A DNA stretch of 64,000 nucleotides. It comes from Nocardioidaceae bacterium (GTDB lineage: Bacteria > Actinomycetota > Actinomycetes > Propionibacteriales > Nocardioidaceae). Positions 24,300 to 31,444 of this stretch are shown one piece after another (the first letter of the stretch is position 1; each line of letters opens with the position of its first letter). Below the pieces are notes generated by a model, which worked only from the letters and a program-made list of their open reading frames with translations, was not told the DNA's origin and did not search any database. The stretch lies in the NCBI GenBank assembly GCA_029266455.1, contig JAQSWV010000008.1, positions 16,929-80,928 of the forward strand, given 5' to 3'. The position numbers and the translations under genes are program-made.

Positions 24300-25649
24300 G
24301 TGGGCGAGCCGACCGATTCTGCCGATGGCGGCGCCGCTGCCGGCGCCGCCATGGCCTCCGAGGCGGCCAGGGCTGACGAGGCGGCCAGGGCTGGCGAGGC
24401 GACCAGGGCAGCGGTCACGGCGGCCTGGCGCCGGGAGTCCGCAGCTCTGGTGGCCGCGCTCACCCGCATGACCCGTGACGTGGCCGTCGCCGAGGACCTG
24501 GCGCAGGATGCGCTGGTAGCCGCGTTGGAGCAGTGGCCGCGCCGCGGCATCCCGAGTAGTCCTGCGGCCTGGCTGATGACCACGGCGAAGCGGCGTGCCG
24601 TCGACTACTTCCGCCGCACCGAGACACTGCGGCGCCGCACGGCCGAGCTCGGGCGCGGCCTGGTCGAGATGGAGGTGCCCGACCTGGACGCGCAGGTCGA
24701 TCACATCGAGGATGACCTCCTGCGGCTGATGTTTCTCTGCTGTCACCCTGCCCTGACACCCGACACACGCGCAGCGCTGACGCTGCGGCTGGTCGGCGGG
24801 CTGACGACTGCGGAGGTCGCCCGGGGCTTCCTGACCACCGAGACGTCGATGGGGCAGCGGTTGTCGCGCGCCAAGCGGACCCTGTCGGAGTCCAGTGCCG
24901 GCTTCGACATGCCGTCCGGCGCGGAGCGGCTGCAGCGCCTCGATGATGTGATGGCGGTGATCTACCTCGTCTTCACCGAGGGGTACTCCGCGACTGCCGC
25001 CGCGGAATGGACGCGCCCCGACCTGTGCCACGAAGGGGTACGGCTGGCGCGGATCCTCGCCCGCCTTGTCCCCGGGGAGCCGGAGGTACACAGCCTGCAG
25101 GCGCTGCTGGAGCTGCAGGCATCGCGGCTGCATGCCCGGTCGGACGCCCAGGGTCAGCCCCTACTGTTGGAGTCCCAGGACCGGCGGCGCTGGGACCTGC
25201 TGCTGATCCGGCGAGGCCAGGCGGCGCTGACCCGGGCTGAGCAGCTCGCTGCCAGTGGGCGGCCGATCGGCCGCTACTACCTACAGGCCGCGATCGCGGA
25301 ACGGCATGCCAGCGCCGCTCGGGCTGCGGACACGGACTGGACCACGATCGCCCACCTCTACGACGTGCTGGCTGAGGTGGCACCCGGTCCCGTGATCGAG
25401 GTGAACCGTGCTGTCGCCCACGGTCGGGCACACGGACCCGAGGCCGGGCTGGCCGTGCTCGAGGCCATTCCCACCGACGCGCTCGCCGGCTCTCCGATGC
25501 CGTCGGCTGTGCGCGGAGATCTGCTGTCACGACTGCACCGTTCCGACGAGGCAGCCGACGCGTTCCGGGCCGCGGCAGCAGCGACCCGCAACGTCGCAGA
25601 GCGAAGACTGCTGTCCCGCCGGGCTGAGGAGGTCGCCTCGGGCGCGTAG
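24300..25649 (+). CDS. RNA polymerase sigma factor, ECF42 type
   Basis: This 449-residue protein has sigma region 2 (LTRMTRDVAVAEDLAQDALVAALEQWP, then SPAAWLMTTAKRRAVD), region 4 (LTLRLVGGLTTAEVARGFLT, MGQRLSRAKRTL) and a long C-terminal DUF6596/TPR-like extension (VMAVIYLVFTEGYSAT, then DLCHEGVRLARIL) needed for activity in ECF42. The preceding YCII gene confirms the group. The GTG at 24300 is the chosen start; an ATG at 24351 is the alternative. The N-terminus has an EAARAD repeat not part of region 2. ECF42 targets usually include their own YCII gene. Confidence 0.92.
   Translation: MGEPTDSADGGAAAGAAMASEAARADEAARAGEATRAAVTAAWRRESAALVAALTRMTRDVAVAEDLAQDALVAALEQWPRRGIPSSPAAWLMTTAKRRAVDYFRRTETLRRRTAELGRGLVEMEVPDLDAQVDHIEDDLLRLMFLCCHPALTPDTRAALTLRLVGGLTTAEVARGFLTTETSMGQRLSRAKRTLSESSAGFDMPSGAERLQRLDDVMAVIYLVFTEGYSATAAAEWTRPDLCHEGVRLARILARLVPGEPEVHSLQALLELQASRLHARSDAQGQPLLLESQDRRRWDLLLIRRGQAALTRAEQLAASGRPIGRYYLQAAIAERHASAARAADTDWTTIAHLYDVLAEVAPGPVIEVNRAVAHGRAHGPEAGLAVLEAIPTDALAGSPMPSAVRGDLLSRLHRSDEAADAFRAAAAATRNVAERRLLSRRAEEVASGA
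24360..24413 (+). repeat. 18-bp in-frame tandem repeat in the sigma gene 5' end
   Basis: Three 18-bp units (24360-24377, 24378-24395, 24396-24413) encode EAARAD, EAARAG and EATRAA. It lies before region 2, so length changes should be tolerated. Confidence 0.8.
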
Positions 25650-25660
25650 GGCCGCGGCCG

Positions 25661-27277
25661 CTAGGCGTGGTGAGCGGCCTTGGCGGCGTACATCGTGTTG
25701 TCGGCGCGGTCCAGAAGGTGCGCGCTGCATTCGCCCACCTCCGGCGATACATGACCGAGACTCAGGGTGGCGACCAGCATCTGGTCCTCCACCATGTACG
25801 GCGCGTCCAGCAGCTCCCGCAGGCGGTTCACCGCGACCTGTGAGTCGGGCGGAAGGTCCTCACAGATGATGGCGAACTCGTCGCCACCGAGTCGCCCTAT
25901 CGTGTCCTCGGCACGGAAGTGCGTGCGCAGCCGGGAGGCGATCTGGCAGAGCACGGAGTCGCCGACGGCATGCCCGTAGGTGTCGTTGATCGCCTTGAAG
26001 TGGTCCACGTCGCCGAAGATGACGTCGAGCTGCGTACCGTGTCGGACTGACCGGGAGTGTGCGCGGTGGAGTGCGTCCATGAACGCGCGGTGGTTGGACA
26101 GTCCGGTCAACGAGTCGGTGAGCGCCATCAGTCGCAGCTGTTCCTCGGTCTCCCGGAGCTCTGCCTCGACGAGCTCCCGCCGTCCGATGTCCGCGCGCAG
26201 TGCTGCGGTGGCTCGCTCGACGCGCTGCAAGGCCCTGTCGCGAGAGGTGGACAGAGTGCCCACCAGCACGGCGATCAGCACGGTGAACAGGACGCCGGCT
26301 GCCCCTGCCGGAATGCTCAGCGAGGGACCGGTCAAGTCCGCGAACTGCGTCGTCGGCTGAAGCAGGAGCCTCCAGGTGCGGCCGGCAACCTGCACGCTGA
26401 CCTCGCGCCGTAGGTCATCGTTGTCGAGCACCGGGCCGGGGGTGTTGTGCGCGACCGGCACCCCGTCACTGCGCGAGGTCGACGTCTCCAGCAGGGTGGC
26501 TGCGACGTTGTCCTGCGAAGCCACCTGCAGCGTCTCGGCAAGGAAGTCCTCGCCGCGCATGCTCATCACGAACCAGCCGCGGAAGAGCGCCGCATCAGGA
26601 GTGCCGACGCCGGCATAGATGGGCGCGGCGAGGATGAAGGACAACTGTTGCTCAGCAGCAGGCAGCAGCCTGTCCCCCGGCAGCACATAGGTGGCGCTTG
26701 CTGTCACCTGCCCGTCGCTACGACCAGTGCGCAGCGCCTGAGTCGGCGCGGCATCCCCGCCGAGATCCTTGCCCTTCCTCGTGGCGGCCCCGTCCATGGG
26801 GCGGCTCATCACGATGAAGAGATGCTCGGACGTCGATTTCGCTGGGTCCAGGCGCAGGCGACCGTTGCCGAGCGCTCGCCACTGCCGCTGCACGCGGCCG
26901 AGCTCACGGTCTGTCGCGGGCACCACCAGTGCCGCTCCACTCACTCCAGGCAGCCGCTGTGGGGTCAGCGTCGCCGTGAGGGCATTGAAGTCGGAGCCGG
27001 TCAGGGTGGTCTGCGCACCCACTCCGGCCGCCAGATCGGTGGCCGCGTCGAGATAGCGGCCGATCTCGGCGGCCACCGCGTTCTCGATGACCTGGACGCG
27101 CTGGTCCATCACCTCCGACCGGTGCTGGTCCTGCTCGCCCTCCACCGCACCGACAAGTGCCCATGAGCCGCTCAGGCCGACGACCAGCACCGAGCCCACC
27201 AGCAGGACGCTGACGCGCCACCGTGCACTCGTGTGTGGAGGACGGTGCACCGATGCCGTTCGTGAAGCAGTCCGCAT
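25661..27277 (-). CDS. CHASE-type sensor diguanylate cyclase
   Basis: The 538-residue membrane protein has a helix near residues 20-42, an extracytoplasmic sensor of CHASE type (to about residue 315), a second helix (AGAAGVLFTVLIAVLVGTL), a coiled-coil linker and a C-terminal GGDEF domain. The catalytic motif is intact (GRLGGDEFAII), DVDHFKAINDTYGH is present, and the inhibitory I-site RAED sits five residues before GGDEF. It should make c-di-GMP from GTP in response to an external ligand, with product feedback. No EAL domain is present. Confidence 0.93.
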   Translation of the reverse strand: MRTASRTASVHRPPHTSARWRVSVLLVGSVLVVGLSGSWALVGAVEGEQDQHRSEVMDQRVQVIENAVAAEIGRYLDAATDLAAGVGAQTTLTGSDFNALTATLTPQRLPGVSGAALVVPATDRELGRVQRQWRALGNGRLRLDPAKSTSEHLFIVMSRPMDGAATRKGKDLGGDAAPTQALRTGRSDGQVTASATYVLPGDRLLPAAEQQLSFILAAPIYAGVGTPDAALFRGWFVMSMRGEDFLAETLQVASQDNVAATLLETSTSRSDGVPVAHNTPGPVLDNDDLRREVSVQVAGRTWRLLLQPTTQFADLTGPSLSIPAGAAGVLFTVLIAVLVGTLSTSRDRALQRVERATAALRADIGRRELVEAELRETEEQLRLMALTDSLTGLSNHRAFMDALHRAHSRSVRHGTQLDVIFGDVDHFKAINDTYGHAVGDSVLCQIASRLRTHFRAEDTIGRLGGDEFAIICEDLPPDSQVAVNRLRELLDAPYMVEDQMLVATLSLGHVSPEVGECSAHLLDRADNTMYAAKAAHHA

Positions 27278-27428
27278 CTCGGCGCCCCCGAGTCCCTGGC
27301 CGGCGTGGCTCAGAGGCCACGCGCCATGGGAACACGCCAGACGACCTGCTCGCGTGCCCGGGCCGCCGCCGGGGCCGTTCGGCGGCGAGAACCGCCGGGA
27401 TGGACGAGTCGGCTGCCTCTGGCCCAGA

Positions 27429-28037
27429 TCAGCCGGGCGCGCTGAGCCAGGGATCGCGCAGGTCGTAGTAGGCCGGCTCGCCGATGGACAGCGCGTCCAT
27501 CTCGGCCATCATCTCCTGCAGCTCAGGTGGAGGCGGCTTCTGCTCACCTTCGCGGGCCTCCTCTTCGGAGGTGAAGTAGATGGCCATCGTCCAGCCGTCG
27601 CCGTCGTGCCCGACAGAGACGGTCCCGAGGATCTCCGGCCGGAACGACTCCCAGTCGGTCGGGTCGTTGGCCATCAGCTCACGTACGCGGTCCGGGTCGC
27701 TCGAACGGCCCTGCATCACCTGCACGAATTGCGCCTGCGAAGGATCACCAGGTGTGTCCACCACGACGGATGAGCTGTCGTGGAACACCGGCGCATCGGT
27801 GAACACAGTCGCCATCTGCTCCCACCACGCAGTCTGCTCCGGGCGATCGCTGTTGCGCCGCGCCGCCTCCTCCGACTCGAAACGCGCGAGCGTGACCATG
27901 TACCCGTCGTCAGTCACACCGGACGTGCTCCCCAGCCATCCCGCGGCGCCGGGCGCCACCTCCGTCTGCCATGTCTCCAGGTGCCTCCTCACCTGGGCAG
28001 CATCGGAGACGTGTCCCTGGATCACCTGAATGAACAT
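27429..28037 (-). CDS. Duplicated alpha/beta-barrel protein (ABM/YdhR-like)
   Basis: The 202-residue product consists of two similar halves. The first begins MFIQVIQGHVSDAAQVRRHL and the second QFVQVMQGRSSDPDRVRELM, each followed by a WL-, GY- or GW-type strand and EEEAR helix, the dimeric ferredoxin-like fold of antibiotic-biosynthesis monooxygenase and stress A/B-barrel proteins. AGGTGAG before the ATG at 28037 sets the start; a GTG at 28046 is possible. The role may be heme- or small-hydrophobe-related. A 31-bp repeated element lies about 100 bp upstream. Confidence 0.75.
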   Translation of the reverse strand: MFIQVIQGHVSDAAQVRRHLETWQTEVAPGAAGWLGSTSGVTDDGYMVTLARFESEEAARRNSDRPEQTAWWEQMATVFTDAPVFHDSSSVVVDTPGDPSQAQFVQVMQGRSSDPDRVRELMANDPTDWESFRPEILGTVSVGHDGDGWTMAIYFTSEEEAREGEQKPPPPELQEMMAEMDALSIGEPAYYDLRDPWLSAPG

Positions 28038-28136
28038 GTCGCTCACCTGACTTTCACCCCCCGGGCAATGGTCGGACCGGGCACCCCGACGCTACTCCGC
28101 GACAAAGGCGCCGACCAGCCTCGTGAGGGAGACTCT

Positions 28137-28167
28137 TGGGCACCTCTCGACCTCTTGCGTCTGGGCC
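28137..28167. repeat. 31-bp intergenic element, copy A
   Basis: The segment contains GGCACCTCTCGACCTCTTGC followed by GTCTGGGCC. It matches 49753-49783 at 30 of 31 positions. Within it, ACCTCTCG and ACCTCTTG form a tandem pair of 8-mers. This copy lies in the divergent gap between the A/B-barrel gene and the M4 protease gene. Confidence 0.75.
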
Positions 28168-28233
28168 TTGTGCGCGTCGTCGACCGGGAGGATATTGCGT
28201 GCCCAGGGCCCACCCGGTCGGGCCGGAGGGAGC

Positions 28234-29355
28234 ATGGTGACCACACCGAACGCGGCCACAACCAGCCGACGCGCAGGTGCAGGTGGCAAAGCCGTCACAC
28301 GCAGCTCCGTTGCCTGCATCGTTCCGCCTTTCGTCCTCGACGACTTTGCGCGGAACGGCGACAGCGATCAGCGCGCGGCAGCTCTCGAGGCTCTCGCGCT
28401 GGACATGTCCCTGCGTGATCGCCGCTCGACCGCCGCTGCCGTTCGCTTTGCCAGCGGCGCCGTGGACAACCGGCTGCTGGTGGAGCAACTGGGGTCGCCC
28501 GGTCAGCCGCATCGGCTGATCTATGACATCGCCAACGCCACGTCCGGGTCGGCGACGCTCGTCCGGGCCGAGGGCCAGGACCCGGTGGGCGACGATGCGG
28601 CGAACGAGGCCTACGACGGCTTGGGCGACACCTACACGTTGTTCTGGGATGTCTTCCAGCGTGACAGCATCGATGACCACGGCATGGATCTTCGAGCGAT
28701 CGTCCACTACGGCGTCGGCTACGACAACGCCTTCTGGAACGGCGAGCAGATGGTGTTCGGCGATGGGCGCCTGTTCAAGCGCTTCACCCTCTCGCTCGAT
28801 GTGATCGGCCACGAGCTCCAGCACGGCGTCACCGAGCACGAGTCAGGCCTGCTCTACCAGGACCAGTCCGGCGCCCTCAATGAGTCCCTCTCCGACGTCT
28901 TCGGCTCGCTGGTGAAGCAGTACAAGCTGCGCCAACCGGTGAGCGAGGCCGACTGGTTGATCGGCGCGGACATCGTCGGGCCCACCTTCCCGGGCAGGGC
29001 ACTACGCGACATGGCTGATCCCGGCACCGCATGGGAGCGTGATCCCCAACCAGGACACATGGACGACTTCGTCGTGACCATGGACGACCACGGCGGCGTT
29101 CACATCAACTCGGGTATCCCCAACAAGGCGTTCCACACGCTTGCCATGAGCCTGGACGGGTACGCGTGGACGGATGCCGGCACCATCTGGTACGAAGCGC
29201 TACGGCACTACCGCCTTCAGCCGGAGTCGACCTTCCGAGCGTTTGCGCGGCTCACCACTGTGGTGGCCCGTCGCCAGTTCGGCAGGCAGAGCACCCAGGC
29301 GACCGCCGTGCAGGACGCCTGGCGAGCCGTCGGCGTGTCCAGAGCCGACTCATGA
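28234..29355 (+). CDS. M4 family metallopeptidase, protealysin-like
   Basis: This 373-residue thermolysin-fold protease has the zinc site IGHELQHGVTEHESG with the third ligand in LNESLSDVFGSL, and the active-site His in HGGVHINSGIPNKAFH. The short N-terminal propeptide contains SVACIVPPFVLDDFARNGD, the hallmark of protealysin-like precursors, and there is no signal peptide, as in that subfamily. GGAGG precedes the ATG at 28234. Its stop overlaps the emfourin start (ATGA), so enzyme and inhibitor are made together. Confidence 0.94.
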   Translation: MVTTPNAATTSRRAGAGGKAVTRSSVACIVPPFVLDDFARNGDSDQRAAALEALALDMSLRDRRSTAAAVRFASGAVDNRLLVEQLGSPGQPHRLIYDIANATSGSATLVRAEGQDPVGDDAANEAYDGLGDTYTLFWDVFQRDSIDDHGMDLRAIVHYGVGYDNAFWNGEQMVFGDGRLFKRFTLSLDVIGHELQHGVTEHESGLLYQDQSGALNESLSDVFGSLVKQYKLRQPVSEADWLIGADIVGPTFPGRALRDMADPGTAWERDPQPGHMDDFVVTMDDHGGVHINSGIPNKAFHTLAMSLDGYAWTDAGTIWYEALRHYRLQPESTFRAFARLTTVVARRQFGRQSTQATAVQDAWRAVGVSRADS

Positions 29356-29666
29356 CGGCTCCGTCGTTCAGGCTCCTCCTGGAGAGGCACGGCGGATTCG
29401 CCGGTGTCCCCTTGCGTGCGGAGCTGAAGAGCGCCGACATGGCCGCGGACGCCTCTCAGCGGCTGTGGACCCTGGTCGAGAGGGCGTTGCGCTCCCCACC
29501 CGGCGGCACAGCGCCGGGCCAGGTGCGTCCGCCAGCAGACTCCTTCACCTACCGGCTCACCGTGGTGACACCGGATCAGCACGACGAGTACGCGTTCGAC
29601 GAGTCCACCGTCGGGTCGGAGCTTCGCCCCCTCGTGCAACAGCTGGAACAGCATCTGACGATGTGA
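29352..29666 (+). CDS. Emfourin-type inhibitor of the M4 protease
   Basis: The 104-residue product matches protealysin-associated emfourin: a small beta-rich protein starting SFRLLLERHGGFAGV, with DSFTYRLTVV and LRPLVQQLEQHL. Emfourins are encoded beside protealysin-like M4 enzymes and bind them tightly. The 4-bp overlap with the protease gene supports one-to-one synthesis. No signal peptide is present, so inhibition would occur in the cytoplasm or after the same unconventional export. Confidence 0.88.
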   Translation: MTAPSFRLLLERHGGFAGVPLRAELKSADMAADASQRLWTLVERALRSPPGGTAPGQVRPPADSFTYRLTVVTPDQHDEYAFDESTVGSELRPLVQQLEQHLTM

Positions 29667-29696
29667 CGAGGTCCCGCTGCCCTGACCGGCTCCCTA

Positions 29697-30125
29697 TCAG
29701 GACGCCGACCACGACACGGTCGATCGCACCGTGAGCGCGATCACCGCGCCCGTGGGGAGCGCCTGGCGGTAGGGCGCGTACTTGGCGGCCAGGGGTGCGA
29801 GGAGCTCTGTCCGACGGGGCTCGTCGCGGACGATCTGCGCCTCGCCGTCCAGCCGCACCCACCACAGCCTCGACCAGTCGTCGTCGTAGTGATCGACGAG
29901 CACGGACGCGGCCGGCCGCTCCTCGAGGTTGCGGAGGCGCTGCAGGTCCTGGCTGCGCTTGGGCTTGTCATCGACCGCGGAGACCACCGTGTCGCCGTGG
30001 AGAGCGAAAGTCACGACCACGAGATGGGGGGTGCCGTCGGACCTGACGGTGGCGAGCCGGGCGACTCGGGCCTGCCCGACCTTCAGTCGCTCCTCGGAGG
30101 AGAGGGTGCCCTCGCCGGTCGTCAT
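29697..30125 (-). CDS. PNPOx-fold F420-dependent oxidoreductase (TIGR03668-like)
   Basis: The 142-residue split-barrel flavin/deazaflavin-binding protein shows ARVARLATVRSDGTPHLVVVTFALHG, VVSAVDDKPKRSQDLQRLRNL and WVRLDGEAQIV, the pattern of actinobacterial F420-dependent PPOX-class proteins. TAGCGT stands 6 nt before the ATG (leaderless layout). It converges with the emfourin gene and diverges from the F420-type gene at 30178. Substrates of the group are largely unknown. Confidence 0.9.
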   Translation of the reverse strand: MTTGEGTLSSEERLKVGQARVARLATVRSDGTPHLVVVTFALHGDTVVSAVDDKPKRSQDLQRLRNLEERPAASVLVDHYDDDWSRLWWVRLDGEAQIVRDEPRRTELLAPLAAKYAPYRQALPTGAVIALTVRSTVSWSAS

Positions 30126-30131
30126 GCGCGC

Positions 30132-30137
30132 ACGCTA
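30132..30137 (-). promoter_or_regulatory. -10 box TAGCGT, leaderless layout
   Basis: Reading on the minus strand, ACTAGCGT is followed by 6 nt and the ATG at 30125. TTGATG lies 19 bp upstream as a possible -35. Confidence 0.55.
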
Positions 30138-30177
30138 GTACGGTCTCCACTCGCACCATCAAGGCGGAGGTTTCACA

Positions 30178-31044
30178 GTGGACGTGGGCATCGGCATCCC
30201 CAACTCGCTACCCGGTACCACCGGGACAGACCTGCTGGAGTGGGCTCGCCGCGCCGAGAGTGCAGGGTTCTCCACACTGGCAAGTATCGGAGCGGTCTCC
30301 TACCCCAGCCACGAGGAGCTGACCGTCTTCGCGGCCGCGGGTGCGGTGACGGAACGCATCCGCTTCTTCAGCAACGTGCTCATCGCCCCGGCCCGCAGCA
30401 CCGCCGAGCTCGCCAAGCAGGCCGCCACCGTGGACCAGCTCACCGGCGGTCGCCTGACCCTCGGCATGGGTGTCGGCTGGCGCGAGGCCGACTACACCCT
30501 CACCGGCCGCGACTTCGAGGGCCGAGGCGCGGTCTTCGACCAGCAGATCACTGAGCTGCGGCGGGCGTGGGCAGGCGAGGCGATCGCAGAGGGGACCAGG
30601 CCGGCAAACCCGACGCCTGCCCAGCAGACCATTCCCGTGCTCGTGGGCGGGACCACGGAGGCCGCCATCCGGCGGGTCGTGGAGCTCGATGCGCAGGGCT
30701 GGACCGCGGGGGGGATGCCCCCCGACGCCGTCAGCCAGTTCGCGGGCAGGGTCAAGGAGGCGTGGCGGGCTGCGGGTCGCGCCGGGTCGCCGCGCATCGC
30801 CGCTCTGGTCTACTTCGGGCTGGGTGACACCGACGAGGAGTCGCGTGGCTACCTGCGCGACTACTACGCCGCCATGGGTCCTGAGGTCGCCGACATGATC
30901 GCGGACAGCGCCCTCCGGTCGGCCGACGCCGTCAGGGCCGCACTGCCGGCGTACCGCGAGGCGGGGGTCGACGAGCTGATCCTGGACCCGACGGTGAGCG
31001 ATCCGGGGCAGGTCGACCTGCTGGCGGAAGCCGCCCTGACCTGA
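30178..31044 (+). CDS. LLM-class (luciferase-like) F420-dependent oxidoreductase
   Basis: This 288-residue TIM-barrel enzyme begins VDVGIGIPNSLPGT, with GRLTLGMGVGWREADY and VPILVGG-like (IPVLVGGTTEAAIRR), typical of F420- or FMN-dependent luciferase-like reductases. The GTG at 30178 has GGCGGAGG 7 nt upstream. The last about 85 bp of the gene and some 20 bp beyond are duplicated at 31301-31406. Its neighbour on the left is another F420-type protein, suggesting shared cofactor use. Confidence 0.92.
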   Translation: MDVGIGIPNSLPGTTGTDLLEWARRAESAGFSTLASIGAVSYPSHEELTVFAAAGAVTERIRFFSNVLIAPARSTAELAKQAATVDQLTGGRLTLGMGVGWREADYTLTGRDFEGRGAVFDQQITELRRAWAGEAIAEGTRPANPTPAQQTIPVLVGGTTEAAIRRVVELDAQGWTAGGMPPDAVSQFAGRVKEAWRAAGRAGSPRIAALVYFGLGDTDEESRGYLRDYYAAMGPEVADMIADSALRSADAVRAALPAYREAGVDELILDPTVSDPGQVDLLAEAALT

Positions 31045-31086
31045 GCGGCTGACGGCGCCGACGCGTTGTGCAGGCAGCCCCCAGGG

Positions 31087-31110
31087 GACGATCCGCGACG
31101 TGTGCACGGC
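31087..31110 (-). repeat. Dispersed short repeat, minus orientation
   Basis: GACGATCCGCGAC followed by GTGTGCACGGC. The 13-mer is the exact reverse complement of GTCGCGGATCGTC at 31253-31265. Confidence 0.65.
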
Positions 31111-31242
31111 GACATGCAACCGCTTGCGACTCTTCAGGCTGGCTGGCTACGAAACGGCGGGCAGGCGATACGGGAAGCTGTGGGTCGCCGGTGCGGTTTC
31201 CCCGCCAGCTCGGGCCGGCGGCGGGCACCTGCGCATCGGTAC

Positions 31243-31265
31243 GCCTGCACAAGTCGCGGATCGTC
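31243..31265 (+). repeat. Dispersed short repeat, plus orientation
   Basis: The core TGCACAAGTCGCGGATCGTC is matched, with changes, by TGCACAACTCGCGGATGAC at the right window edge. Confidence 0.65.
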
Positions 31266-31300
31266 CGCGGTACGCCGGCGGAGCGGCATCCCCCCTGGGA

Positions 31301-31406
31301 AGGCGGGGTCGACGAGCTGATCCTGGACCGGACGGTGAGCGATCCGGGGCAGGTCGACCTGCTGGCCGAAGCCGCCCTGACCTGAGCGGCTGAGGGCGCC
31401 GGCGCG
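31301..31406 (+). pseudogene. Duplicated 3' end of the LLM-class gene
   Basis: This 106-bp segment repeats 30960-31065 with about five substitutions and one lost G in a G-run. It again encodes VDELILD-TVSDPGQVDLLAEAALT and the stop, but without the enzyme body or a start. The near identity implies a fairly recent duplication. Confidence 0.8.
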
Positions 31407-31444
31407 CACAGGCCGGAAGGAGCGCCGAACGAGGTGCTACGCCG

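Larger units (their letters stand above)
31045..31444. repeat. Repeat-rich intergenic patch
   Basis: These 400 bp carry no convincing gene. They hold inverted copies of a short dispersed element (31087-31110 and 31243-31265), an isolated TTGTGCAGGC match at 31065, and a second copy of the 3' end of the preceding gene (31301-31406). The patch looks like a scar of repeat-mediated rearrangement. Confidence 0.6.

Noticed and set aside
31068..31385. A 105-codon gene in the repeat-rich patch
   Set aside because: Only its last 26 codons resemble anything, and these are the duplicated end of the upstream gene; the rest is repeat-derived and has no ribosome site.
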